Positions 19,294-28,483 of a stretch of 64,000 nucleotides of DNA are shown in pieces. Both the position numbers and the translations under genes were made by a program. Below the pieces are notes generated by a model that had not been told where the DNA came from, ran no database searches, and saw only the letters and a program-made list of their open reading frames with translations. The DNA lies in contig JAIELJ010000005.1 in the NCBI GenBank assembly GCA_019753105.1, positions 1 through 64,000 of the forward strand, in the 5' to 3' direction. The DNA comes from Hyphomonadaceae bacterium (lineage in GTDB: Bacteria > Pseudomonadota > Alphaproteobacteria > Caulobacterales > Aquidulcibacteraceae). Position 1 is the stretch's first letter. Every line of letters begins with the position of its first letter.

Positions 19294-19319
19294 AACACTT
19301 AAGTAGATGCTTAAGTGTT
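19294..19319 (-). promoter_or_regulatory. Operator-like perfect inverted repeat immediately upstream of ArsR gene
   Basis: AACACTTAAG-TAGATG-CTTAAGTGTT: 10-bp perfect arms, 6-bp spacer, abuts the ATG (cat at 19291-19293). Confidence 0.85.
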
Positions 19320-19388
19320 CATTGGCAAGTCGCGCATCCAAAACGCCTCGCGGCGGCTGCATACTTCCCGAAACTGGAGGCGAGTCTG

Positions 19389-19790
19389 ATGATTTCGGGC
19401 GGTATGGAACGCTGGATGGTGGCGTTGTTCATCTTTGGCGCGGTTGCGGTGTCGATGCTCGCTGCCGGGTGGGCGCAGTATCTTGAGCACCAGCGCCGCA
19501 AGCAGGCGATGGATGTCATCAAGGCCGCCATAGAGGCGGGCAGAGAAGCGCCGCCGATCGTTTACGAGCAGCTCGCCAAGGCAGGACAATCGAAGCCGCC
19601 CTGGGGCGAAGTCGTCGTGTTCACCGCGCTTAGCTTTGGCTTCTGGATCGGGTTCGCGAATGCCGAGGGCGAGCAGCGCACGGGCTTCATGGTGGTGGCC
19701 GCGACTATGACGTTGACTGCGATTGGTTGCCTGGCGCTCGCGATCATGCGTCCCGATCGCGGCGGCGGCAAAGACGATGAGTCCGCATGA
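19389..19790 (+). CDS. Small membrane protein (DUF6249-like), module copy 1
   Basis: 133 aa, three hydrophobic segments; overlaps following sigma factor gene; paralogous layout to 20692-21078. Confidence 0.75.
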   Translation: MISGGMERWMVALFIFGAVAVSMLAAGWAQYLEHQRRKQAMDVIKAAIEAGREAPPIVYEQLAKAGQSKPPWGEVVVFTALSFGFWIGFANAEGEQRTGFMVVAATMTLTAIGCLALAIMRPDRGGGKDDESA

Positions 19791-20307
19791 AGAAGCGCGT
19801 CTCATCGCCGCCGCGCGCCGGGGAGACAGCCGGGCGTTCGCAGCGTTGGTGGACGCGCACCAGCAGGCCGTGCGCGGCTTTTTTCGACGTTTTGCCGGGC
19901 ATTGGGCTGAAGCGGACGATATCGCGCAGGAAGCGTTCGTGACCGCGTGGAGCAAGCTTTCGCGCTTTGAGGGGCGATCGAGTTTTCGCTCTTGGGTGTG
20001 CGGCATCGGCTATCGCATCGCGCGTGACGCGCGGCGCGCACACGGACGCGGCGCCGTGCGCGACAATGACTGGGCGAGCGTGCACGACGATCGCGACGCC
20101 GCCGCGCCGCTCGAAGATCGCATCGCGCTCGCCAAGGCGATGGCAGAATTACCTGACGATCAGCGGGCCGCGGTGGCGCTCTGTTTGGGTGAGGGCTTTT
20201 CGCACACCGAAGCAGCTGCAATCCTGGCGCTGCCGCTTGGCACGGTTAAATCTCATGTGACCCGTGGCCGTGAGCGATTACTCTCGCGCCTTCGTGGAGA
20301 CGATTAA
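19777..20307 (+). CDS. ECF-type RNA polymerase sigma factor, module copy 1
   Basis: MSPHEEARLIAAARRGDSRAFAALVDAHQQAVRGFFRRF..AEADDIAQEAFVTAWSKL (sigma2) and DQRAAVALCLGEGFSHTEAAAILALPLGTVKSHVTRGRERLL (sigma4). Confidence 0.93.
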   Translation: MSPHEEARLIAAARRGDSRAFAALVDAHQQAVRGFFRRFAGHWAEADDIAQEAFVTAWSKLSRFEGRSSFRSWVCGIGYRIARDARRAHGRGAVRDNDWASVHDDRDAAAPLEDRIALAKAMAELPDDQRAAVALCLGEGFSHTEAAAILALPLGTVKSHVTRGRERLLSRLRGDD

Positions 20308-20612
20308 TGGACGATGAAGCCCGTCTCGCGCGCGCCTTGGGCGCGCCGGCAGCGCCGAAGCGCGACGCCGCCTTCACGCTCGGGGTCATGCGCGAGGCCG
20401 AGCGCCAACGCTTCCGGCGCGCCTGGCTGCTCAGCCTGTTGCGGACCGCTGGCGTGGCCGCCGCGGGGGCGGCGCTCGCTGTTCCGCTTATGGGCTGGGC
20501 GCCCGGGAACCTGGCCGCCCTCCAGAATGGCCTGCTGACCGCCGGTTCCTTACTGGCGCTGGTGTCGTTTGCCCGGATCATGTCACAACGGCTTTCGATA
20601 GCCGCCCGCTGA
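20307..20612 (+). CDS. Small membrane protein, putative anti-sigma factor, module copy 1
   Basis: 101 aa, start overlaps sigma factor stop (TAATG); cytosolic N-terminus then two hydrophobic segments. Confidence 0.7.
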   Translation: MDDEARLARALGAPAAPKRDAAFTLGVMREAERQRFRRAWLLSLLRTAGVAAAGAALAVPLMGWAPGNLAALQNGLLTAGSLLALVSFARIMSQRLSIAAR

Positions 20613-20691
20613 GCACGTGCATCCAAAGCCTCCGGCCCGGGCATCTATGACGTAAATGGGGCATGAGACCCCGGGCTATGGAGAGCAAATT

Positions 20692-21078
20692 ATGGGTGCC
20701 GATGTCTTTGTGCCCTTTGTGTTTTTTGGGTTTTTGGCGGCCGTTATTCTGGTCCCGATCTGGCTGAAGGAACGGACCAAACAGTCTGCTCACCAGCTTT
20801 TGTCGCAGGCTCTGGAGAAGGGCCAACAGCTCGATCCGGCGCTGATGCGCCAGCTGACCGAGGGTCAAAAGCAGCAGCAGGACCGGCCACGCCGCACCTT
20901 GGGCAGTGGCGTCGTGCTCCTGGCGCTGGCGATCGGTTTCGTCGCCGCGAACTTCCTGGATGGCGGTGACTTCACCGGCGGCGCTCTGCTCACGGCGGCG
21001 GTGATCCTGGGGTCTTTGGGGGCGGCTTTCATCCTGCTCGCAATCGTGGATTATGCGTCCAAGAAGAAGGACCAGTGA
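20692..21078 (+). CDS. Small membrane protein (DUF6249-like), module copy 2
   Basis: MGADVFVPFVFFGFLAAVILVPIWLKERTKQSAHQLLSQALEKGQQLDPALMRQLTEGQKQQQ.. three hydrophobic segments. Confidence 0.78.
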   Translation: MGADVFVPFVFFGFLAAVILVPIWLKERTKQSAHQLLSQALEKGQQLDPALMRQLTEGQKQQQDRPRRTLGSGVVLLALAIGFVAANFLDGGDFTGGALLTAAVILGSLGAAFILLAIVDYASKKKDQ

Positions 21079-21088
21079 GTGGTAATCG

Positions 21089-21646
21089 GTGGCCGCGCGG
21101 GGGTTCCTCAATCTGGCTCAGGCCACAGAAGCCGCGCTGATTATCGCGGCCCAGGCCAGGGATCAGGCGGCTTTCGGGGAACTCGTAAAGCGCCGGCAAG
21201 GTTGGGCGCGTGCGCTGCTCAGGCGAATGTGTTCGAGCCACGCCGAAGCTGATGATCTCGCTCAAGACGCGTTCATCAAGGCGTGGGAAAGATTGACGGA
21301 CCTGGAAACACCGGCAGCGTTCCCGGGTTGGTTTAGGAGAATTGCAGTAACGACTTTTCTGATGGCCAAACGGAAGCAGAAGGCGATCTTCGAGGAGATC
21401 GACGATGCTTCCCCGATCGCAGCCGAGGGGAGCACCCCGGAAGCCGCGGCCGGCGCCAAGATTGACCTGGAAAAGGCTCTTGCGATGCTTTCAGATGCTG
21501 AGAGACTGTGTGTGACGTTGAACCACGGAGAAGGGCTCAGTCACTCTGAAATTGTAGAAATCACGGGTCTTCCCCTCGGCACCGTGAAATCACACGTACT
21601 AAGGGGGACCGAGAAACTGAAACGGCTATTGGAACCGGCGACATGA
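21089..21646 (+). CDS. ECF-type RNA polymerase sigma factor, module copy 2
   Basis: AALIIAAQARDQAAFGELVKRRQGWARALLRRMCSSHAEADDLAQDAFIKAWERL and LSDAERLCVTLNHGEGLSHSEIVEITGLPLGTVKSHVLRGTEKLKRLL. Confidence 0.93.
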   Translation: MAARGFLNLAQATEAALIIAAQARDQAAFGELVKRRQGWARALLRRMCSSHAEADDLAQDAFIKAWERLTDLETPAAFPGWFRRIAVTTFLMAKRKQKAIFEEIDDASPIAAEGSTPEAAAGAKIDLEKALAMLSDAERLCVTLNHGEGLSHSEIVEITGLPLGTVKSHVLRGTEKLKRLLEPAT

Positions 21647-22032
21647 ACGACTTTGACGCTCTTCTGAAGCGCTCCTTCGCGGAGGCCCCCGAACCAGCCG
21701 ATGACGGCTTTTCGGTGCAGATTAGTCGCGCCGTCGCTCATCGCGAGAAAACGGCGAAGGTCCGCAATGCCGCCTACACAGTTGGCATGGCCGCCGCGGC
21801 CGCAGCGGTTTGCTACGGCGCCTACGGTTTGATGGGCTTGTACGGCCAGGAAGTTCTGGCCACGGCCGGCTTGGAAGTGGCGCGCGTCCATGGTGCGCTG
21901 AGCGGCGCCCCGTCCGTGGGCGGCGCAGCCCAAGGCATGCTTCAGTCATTCGGCGCAGGCCTGACCCAGATGCTGCTTGTGTTCGGCGCGCTGGCTGGCG
22001 GCGCTGTGGCGTATCGCGCCGCTCAGGACTAA
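21643..22032 (+). CDS. Small membrane protein, putative anti-sigma factor, module copy 2
   Basis: 129 aa, ATGA overlap with sigma factor stop, two hydrophobic segments. Confidence 0.7.
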   Translation: MNDFDALLKRSFAEAPEPADDGFSVQISRAVAHREKTAKVRNAAYTVGMAAAAAAVCYGAYGLMGLYGQEVLATAGLEVARVHGALSGAPSVGGAAQGMLQSFGAGLTQMLLVFGALAGGAVAYRAAQD

Positions 22033-22109
22033 GGCTCACCCCACTGGGGTCGCGGCTGGCGCTGCATTGCAGCAAGGGCTAATTCTGCGGCCTTAGTCAG
22101 CGAGGGCCA

Positions 22110-22976
22110 ATGTCGCGCCATTCCGAAACTGTCCGCCGCCTTACTGCGCCCGATATTCGCGCGCGCAAAGGCGGGGAGCCGATCGTGTGCCTGACGGCCT
22201 ACACAGCGCCGATGGCGGAGCTTCTGGATCCGCACTGCGACTTGCTTCTGGTCGGCGATAGCGTCGGCATGGTGGTGCATGGCCTGCCCAACACTGTGGG
22301 TGTTTCGCTGGAAATGATGATCATGCACGGCCAGGCCGTTATGCGCGGCGCGCAGAAGGCGATGGTCGTCGTCGACATGCCGTTTGGCACGTATGAGTCG
22401 AGCCCTGAGCTTGCCTTTGCCAACGCCACACGCGTGCTGAAGGAGACGGGCGCTGCGGCCGTGAAGGTCGAGGCCGGGGCCTATGTCGGCGACACGATCG
22501 CTTATCTTGTCCAGCGCGGCATTCCGGTGATGGGCCACGTGGGCCTGCGCCCACAGGCGGTCAACGTAGACGGGAAATTTCGCGCCAAGGGGCGAACGGA
22601 GGAGGAGCGCGCGATCGTGCTCGCGGAAGCCAAGGCCGCCGACGACGCCGGTGCCTTTGCGATCGTCATCGAGGGCGTCGACGAAGCACTCGCTCCCGAA
22701 ATAACCGCGGCCGTTTCAGCGCCGACAATCGGCATTGGCGCCTCGGCCCAATGCGACGGCCAAATCCTCGTCACCGACGACATGCTGGGTCTTTTCGACT
22801 GGACCCCCAAGTTCGTCCGCCGTTACGGGGACCTGAAGGGGGTTATCGACAAGGCCGTGGGCGAATATGCAGCCGATGTCCGGAACCGCCGTTTTCCTGC
22901 CGCAGCCGAAACCTATGCCCTCAGGGGCAATGCGGCGCGGCAGCCGCGCGTTGCCCGGGGCGACAAGCGCGGCTAG
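22110..22976 (+). CDS. panB: 3-methyl-2-oxobutanoate hydroxymethyltransferase
   Basis: 288 aa; [89 protein letters not shown]. Confidence 0.96.
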   Translation: MSRHSETVRRLTAPDIRARKGGEPIVCLTAYTAPMAELLDPHCDLLLVGDSVGMVVHGLPNTVGVSLEMMIMHGQAVMRGAQKAMVVVDMPFGTYESSPELAFANATRVLKETGAAAVKVEAGAYVGDTIAYLVQRGIPVMGHVGLRPQAVNVDGKFRAKGRTEEERAIVLAEAKAADDAGAFAIVIEGVDEALAPEITAAVSAPTIGIGASAQCDGQILVTDDMLGLFDWTPKFVRRYGDLKGVIDKAVGEYAADVRNRRFPAAAETYALRGNAARQPRVARGDKRG

Positions 22977-23042
22977 CTTGCGCGCAATTTTCAGGGGGGA
23001 CTGGGTCGCCACTCCAGGGCGGGCCCAGGTCAGGATTGATTT

Positions 23043-23756
23043 GTGACCAACGATACCGACAGCTTTGTCCACGAAGTCGATGAGAGCCTGCGTCAGGATC
23101 GCATCACGACATTCTTGCGCCAGTGGGGGGTCTTCATCCTCGCCGGCTTTGTCGCGATCATCCTCGCGGTGGTCGCCTGGCAAGTGTGGCGCGCCTATAG
23201 CGTCGACCAAGCGCGCAACGCGGCGGAGGCCTACGCCGCCGCGCAAACATTAGCGCGCGATGGCGATCTCGACGGCGCCAAGACGGCGTTTGAAGGTCTA
23301 CGCGAAACCGGACCGCGCGTTTATCGCGTCATGGCGCACATGGAATTGGCCGCAGTGCTGCAGGCGCAAGGCGACCTTGAAGCGGCGCTCGCAGAATTCG
23401 ACGCCGCTGCCGAAAAAGCCAACGATCCGATCATGCGCGTGAGCGCACAAATGCGCGCCGCCTACATCGCCGCCGACACCGCCGACTTCGACACGCTGCA
23501 AACGCGTCTGACGCCGATCATCGAGTCCGAGTCGCGCTTCTCATATCTCGCGCGCGAGCTGCTCGCGATGGAAGCGTGGGAAGCCGGCCAAAACGATCTC
23601 GCACGCGATACGCTTGAAGCGCTGACACTCGCATTCGACGCGCCGGAAGCCGTCCGTCAACGCGCGCAAATCGCGCTCTCAGTCATCGGCCCAGCGCCGC
23701 AAACCTCAGCGGACGGCGCAGCTGCACCCGCGCCCTCCGAAGGAGACAATCAATGA
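23043..23756 (+). CDS. YfgM-like tetratricopeptide repeat membrane protein
   Basis: 237 aa; single N-terminal TM then TPR-like helices; directly upstream of bamB-der as in many proteobacteria. Confidence 0.85.
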   Translation: MTNDTDSFVHEVDESLRQDRITTFLRQWGVFILAGFVAIILAVVAWQVWRAYSVDQARNAAEAYAAAQTLARDGDLDGAKTAFEGLRETGPRVYRVMAHMELAAVLQAQGDLEAALAEFDAAAEKANDPIMRVSAQMRAAYIAADTADFDTLQTRLTPIIESESRFSYLARELLAMEAWEAGQNDLARDTLEALTLAFDAPEAVRQRAQIALSVIGPAPQTSADGAAAPAPSEGDNQ

Positions 23757-25126
23757 CCCGTTTGGCAAAGAGCCGTTTGGGACCGATCGCCGTACTCGCT
23801 GCGGCCGCTGCTTTGTCGGCATGCTCGACTGTTGAGCGCGTCGGCAGTGCGCTGAACCCGTTCGATGGCGGCGGCGAAGCAGCACCCACAGCGCGTCCGG
23901 ATGACGGACGCGTGTCGGTGCTCGCGTTCGAACAAGAGCTGACACCCGATCCGGCGCTTGCAGCCACCCGCATCTCGGTGCCGGCTGCTGTAGATTTGGT
24001 CGAGTGGAGCCAACCCGGCGGTGTCGCAGACAACTCGCCGCCCAACTCGCGCGGCGCGGCCGTGCTTGAGCGCGCCTGGCGCGCTGATCTTGGCTCTGGC
24101 TCGACCAATCGCGTGCAAGTGGCGTCGCCGCCGGTGATCGCATCAGGCCGGCTCTACTTCCTCGACTCGGATCATCGTGTGATCGCGGTCGATGCAAGCA
24201 ACGGCCGCCGCTTGTGGAGCCAGCAGATCCGCTCCGAGGCGCGTGACCGCCACGCGCGCGGCGGCGGCGTCGCCGTCTCCGGCGGACGCGTGTTCGTGAC
24301 GACCGGTTATGGCTTCATGGTCGCGCTCGATGCGGCATCAGGCGAAGAAGTGTGGCGCACGGAAGCAAGCGCGCCGTTCCACTCGGCGCCGACAGTGGCC
24401 GGAGGCCGCGTCTACGCGATCACCAATGATAGCGAGTTGATCGCGTTCGACACGTCAGACGGCTCGGTGCAATGGAACCACCAGGCTATCGCCGAACCGG
24501 CACGCATCCTCTCTGCGCCGAGCGTTGCGGTCGCGAACGATTCAGTGATTGCGCCGTTCGCGTCAGGCGAACTCGTCGCTTTGCTCGCCGCCAATGGCCG
24601 GCGCTTGTGGAGCGACTCGGTCGCGCGTTCATCGAGCCTCACCTCGCTGTCGGCCATCAATGATATTGCCGGCCGTCCGGTCGTGCAGAATGGCGTCGTC
24701 TACGCCGCCAGCCATTCCGGCTTGATCGCCGCCATCGATCTGCGCAGCGGCAACCGCATCTGGGCGCGCAACTTCGCATCGACGCAAACGCCATGGATCG
24801 CTGGCGACGTGGTGTATGCCGTGAGCACGGATGGCGTGCTCGTCGCGCTCAATCGTGAAAGCGGCAACGCCTATTGGGTCCGCCAGCTGCGCCGCTTCGA
24901 GAACGAAGAGAATCGGAGCGGCCGCGTCGCTTGGCAGGGCCCGATCATGGTTGGCGGACGTCTGATCCTGGCCAACTCTGTCGGCGATGTGATCGCGGTG
25001 ACGCCTGAGAACGGCCAGACCGTCGCTGAAGCCGATGCCGGTGGTGCGGTGTTCATTCCGCCGGTCGTGGCGGGTGGCAACATCTATGTCGTGACCGACG
25101 AAGCTCGCCTCGTCGTGTTCAACTGA
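23753..25126 (+). CDS. bamB: Outer membrane assembly lipoprotein BamB-like (PQQ-like beta-propeller)
   Basis: Lipobox ALSACS; repeated WSQQIRSEARD / AVDASNGRRLW / ALNRESGNAYWVRQL propeller blades; between yfgM and der. Confidence 0.88.
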   Translation: MTRLAKSRLGPIAVLAAAAALSACSTVERVGSALNPFDGGGEAAPTARPDDGRVSVLAFEQELTPDPALAATRISVPAAVDLVEWSQPGGVADNSPPNSRGAAVLERAWRADLGSGSTNRVQVASPPVIASGRLYFLDSDHRVIAVDASNGRRLWSQQIRSEARDRHARGGGVAVSGGRVFVTTGYGFMVALDAASGEEVWRTEASAPFHSAPTVAGGRVYAITNDSELIAFDTSDGSVQWNHQAIAEPARILSAPSVAVANDSVIAPFASGELVALLAANGRRLWSDSVARSSSLTSLSAINDIAGRPVVQNGVVYAASHSGLIAAIDLRSGNRIWARNFASTQTPWIAGDVVYAVSTDGVLVALNRESGNAYWVRQLRRFENEENRSGRVAWQGPIMVGGRLILANSVGDVIAVTPENGQTVAEADAGGAVFIPPVVAGGNIYVVTDEARLVVFN

Positions 25127-25137
25127 TTGATGGCGCC

Positions 25138-26478
25138 ATGACGATCAAGCTCGCGATTGTCGGGCGCCCAAATGTCGGCAAGTCCACTTTGTTCAACCGC
25201 TTGCACGGCAAGAAGGTTGCGATCGTGGATGATACGCCCGGCGTCACGCGTGATCGACGCCAGGGCGCAGGGCGTCTTGGCGATCTCGACTTTACGCTGA
25301 TCGATACAGCAGGCTTCGAGGATGTGACGGACTCGTCGCTCGAGTCGCGCATGCGCGAGCAGACGGAAGTCGCGATCAATGAAGCGGACGTCATTCTCTT
25401 TCTGATTGACGCCCGCGTCGGCGTGACGCCGCTCGATGAAGCGTTCGCCGCTTTGCTGCGCCGTGCGGACAAACCCGTCGTGCTCGCAGCCAACAAGGCC
25501 GAGGGCCGGGCTGGCGATATCGGCATCAGCGAGGCGTACGCGCTGGGCCTCGGCGAGCCCATCGCGCTCTCGGCTGAGCATGGCGAGGGCATGAGCGAAC
25601 TCTACGCAGCGATCGCACCACACGCGCCCGTGCCCGGCGAAGCCAGCGCCGAGGCGCTGGATCGGCCGATCCAACTTGCGATCGTCGGCCGGCCAAACGC
25701 CGGCAAGTCCACCCTGATCAACGCGATGATCGGTGAGGATCGTCTGCTCGTCGGCCCTGAAGCCGGCATCACGCGCGACTCCATCGCCATCGATTGGAAC
25801 TGGAACGGCAAGCCCTACAAACTCGTCGACACAGCCGGCATGCGAAAGAAGGCGAAGGTCCAAGAGAAGCTCGAGCGTATGTCGGTGGGCGATAGCCTCC
25901 ATGCCATTCGCTTCGCCGACGTCTGCGTGTTGGTGATGGATTCTGAAGAAGCGTTCGAGAAGCAGGACATCGTCATCGCCGATCTGGTCGAGCGCGAAGG
26001 CCGTGCACTCGTCTTCGCGCTGGCCAAGTGGGACAAGATTGCGGACGCGCGTGCACATTTCGAAGAGATGACGCTGGTCGCGCGTGAGCGCGTTCCGCAG
26101 GCGCGCGGCGCGCCCATCGTAACGCTCGCAGCGCAGGCAGGCGTTGGACTTGATCGGCTGATGAAGGCTGTCGATCAGGCGCACACGGATTGGACCGCGC
26201 GTGTCAAAACCAAAGACCTGAACGAATGGCTCTACGAGACCATTCAGCGGCATCCTCCGCCGGCCGTCCGCGGTAAACGCATCAAGCCACGCTACCTCAC
26301 TCAGATCAAATCGCGCCCGCCAACCTTCGTGCTCATCTGCTCGCGGGCGGAAGACATGCCGGAGAGCTACAAACGCTATCTGGTGAACGGCTTGCGTGAC
26401 GCGTTCAATCTGCACGCCACGCCGATCCGGCTGGTAGTGAAGGCCGGCAAGAATCCCTACGCCGAAGGCGAAGGCTAG
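25138..26478 (+). CDS. der: GTPase Der (EngA)
   Basis: 446 aa; two G domains GRPNVGKSTLFNRL and GRPNAGKSTLINAMI, KH-like C-terminus. Confidence 0.97.
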   Translation: MTIKLAIVGRPNVGKSTLFNRLHGKKVAIVDDTPGVTRDRRQGAGRLGDLDFTLIDTAGFEDVTDSSLESRMREQTEVAINEADVILFLIDARVGVTPLDEAFAALLRRADKPVVLAANKAEGRAGDIGISEAYALGLGEPIALSAEHGEGMSELYAAIAPHAPVPGEASAEALDRPIQLAIVGRPNAGKSTLINAMIGEDRLLVGPEAGITRDSIAIDWNWNGKPYKLVDTAGMRKKAKVQEKLERMSVGDSLHAIRFADVCVLVMDSEEAFEKQDIVIADLVEREGRALVFALAKWDKIADARAHFEEMTLVARERVPQARGAPIVTLAAQAGVGLDRLMKAVDQAHTDWTARVKTKDLNEWLYETIQRHPPPAVRGKRIKPRYLTQIKSRPPTFVLICSRAEDMPESYKRYLVNGLRDAFNLHATPIRLVVKAGKNPYAEGEG

Positions 26479-27183
26479 CTATTGGCGCCAGCCTGGCGGG
26501 CATTGTTCGCCGATGATTGCGCACATGTCGCGCCGCAGCCGAGCAGCAATGTGCGGTGCGCCCGTCGCTGCTTGCCCGACTTCCGACATCAGCACGCCGA
26601 GTTCGGCCGTGCGAGCTTGAAATGCGGCGCCGCCAGCTGTCTGTGAGAAACGCTCCAATGCTTCGGTCTCGGCGGGCGAGGGCGCAGTGGTCGGTGCCGT
26701 GCGGTTTGCTTCTGCGTTGACGCCATCGATGACGCTGCGGCGGAAGAGGGCCGAACCCTCTGGCGAACGCATGTAAGCGCTGATGTCGCTAAGCTCCGCT
26801 TCGCTGAACAGCAGCGCCATGCGCGGCGCAAAGCGCGTGATCAAGTCAGGGGCACCGCGAACCGCCTCTTCCTGGCCAATCGGACCGATGCCATCGATGT
26901 AGGTCGTGATTGCTTGCTGACGCTGCGGCGTAAGCGTCGCGTAGAGCGGGGAACTGGTGATCTGCGCGCGAAATTGCGGCGCAAGCACTGAGTAAGCCTG
27001 GTAGGAGCCGGCGGAGATGGCGCCGCTCTCGATCAACATTGCGCTAAGCGTATCTTGCGCTGCCGCAATATGGCTGGCGCTGAAATTCATTTCTTGCGTG
27101 TTGTCGGACGAGGTTTGGCTCCATGCCGGTTGCGTCACAAAAGCGAGGCAAAGCCCCATGATCGCCGCAGCAAACAAGCGCAT
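26479..27183 (-). CDS. DUF2059-like secreted protein
   Basis: Signal peptide MRLFAAAIMGLCLAFVTQPAWSQ; RFAPRMALLFSEAELSDISAYMRSPEGSALFRR typical of DUF2059. Confidence 0.75.
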   Translation of the reverse strand: MRLFAAAIMGLCLAFVTQPAWSQTSSDNTQEMNFSASHIAAAQDTLSAMLIESGAISAGSYQAYSVLAPQFRAQITSSPLYATLTPQRQQAITTYIDGIGPIGQEEAVRGAPDLITRFAPRMALLFSEAELSDISAYMRSPEGSALFRRSVIDGVNAEANRTAPTTAPSPAETEALERFSQTAGGAAFQARTAELGVLMSEVGQAATGAPHIAARLRRDMCAIIGEQCPPGWRQ

Positions 27184-27296
27184 CGCACTATCCCCAAATC
27201 TTTCCCTCGCGCACGACATTAGAGAGCGGCTGGCAACCGCGCCAGTGCGTCAATGCAACGTGTGGTCCGTCGCATCACACCCGTCGGCAAGCGCGA

Positions 27297-28475
27297 TCAA
27301 AGCGCTTGCGCCGCCGCCCAGCCGCTCGACCAGGCCCACTGGAAATTATAGCCGCCGAGCCAGCCAGTGACGTCAACGGCTTCGCCGATAAAGAAGAGGC
27401 CGGGCACGGTGCGCGTTTCCATCGTCTTCTGTGAGAGCGCATCGGTGCTGATGCCGCCGACGGTGACTTCGGCTTTAGCGTAGCCTTCGTCGCCCGCTGG
27501 CGTGAGGCGCCAGGTTTTCAAACGCTGCATCGCCTCCACGAGTGCGGCATCCTTCAGATCGCCCAGGGGAGGCGCCGGCAACGTTTCGGCGAGCGCGCCA
27601 GCGAGGCGTTCCGATAACGCTTCACTCAGCGCGCTTTTGATATGCGCTTTAGGCCGTGCGCGTTTGCGTTGCGCCAGCCAATCATCGTTAGCGTCCGGCA
27701 TCCAGTCGACGCAGACGCTCTCGCCAGGCGCAAGGTAGGACGAGGCTTGCAGCACCGATGGGCCTGATAGTCCGCGATGCGTAAAGAGCGCCGCTTCGCG
27801 GAACGCGGCTTTGCCGGCGCTCACGACAACATCGGCAGACACGCCGCGCAGCGGGCTCATCCAAGCGAGATCGCGCTCGGCGAACGTCAGCGGCACGAGA
27901 CCTGGGCGCGTTGGTTCGATCGCGATGTCGAACTGGCGCGCAAGATCGTACGCGATGCCCGTCGCGCCGAGTTTTGGAATTGAGAGCCCGCCGGTCGCGA
28001 CCACCAAGGCAGTGCTCTCGAACGCGCCTTGGCTGGTCTCGATCACGAAGCAGTCTGCCTTGCGGACGCTGGTGATCTTGCAATGCGTGCTAATCGCGGC
28101 GTGCGCGGCGGCGCATTCGTCCAGAAGCATGCCAACGATGCGCGCCGAAGAGCGCGCGCCATCGCAGAAGAGTTGGCCCAGTGTTTTTTCGTAGTGATCG
28201 ATCCTGTGCTTGCGGATGAGAGCGATGAAGTCGTGCTGGGCGTGCCGCGTCAGCGCCGAGCGGGCGAAGTGTGGGTTGGCGCTGACGAAGCGCGACGGGT
28301 CGTTGGCGTTCAGATTGGTGAAGTTGCAGCGGCCGCCGCCGGAGATGAGAATCTTCGCGCCCGGATCGGCATTGTGCTCGAGCACGCGGACGCGTCGGCC
28401 GCGCTTGGCCGCGTGCATGGCGCAATAGAGACCAGCCGCACCTGCGCCGATGATGATGGCGTCATAGTGCGCCAT
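27297..28475 (-). CDS. HI0933-family NAD(P)/FAD-dependent oxidoreductase
   Basis: 392 aa; AIIIGAGAAGLYCAMHAAKRGRRVRVLEHNADPGAKILISGGGRCNFTNLN; FFIGEAVDVTGWLGGYNFQWAWSSGWAAA. Confidence 0.93.
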   Translation of the reverse strand: MAHYDAIIIGAGAAGLYCAMHAAKRGRRVRVLEHNADPGAKILISGGGRCNFTNLNANDPSRFVSANPHFARSALTRHAQHDFIALIRKHRIDHYEKTLGQLFCDGARSSARIVGMLLDECAAAHAAISTHCKITSVRKADCFVIETSQGAFESTALVVATGGLSIPKLGATGIAYDLARQFDIAIEPTRPGLVPLTFAERDLAWMSPLRGVSADVVVSAGKAAFREAALFTHRGLSGPSVLQASSYLAPGESVCVDWMPDANDDWLAQRKRARPKAHIKSALSEALSERLAGALAETLPAPPLGDLKDAALVEAMQRLKTWRLTPAGDEGYAKAEVTVGGISTDALSQKTMETRTVPGLFFIGEAVDVTGWLGGYNFQWAWSSGWAAAQAL

Positions 28476-28483
28476 TGCGTGCC

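Noticed and set aside
22061-22073. GCTGCA-T-TGCAGC palindrome upstream of panB
   Set aside because: Short GC-rich dyad without T-tract or positional logic; likely chance or weak terminator
25084-26415. 443-aa minus-strand ORF antisense to der
   Set aside because: Opposite strand carries both GTPase domains of Der; shadow frame
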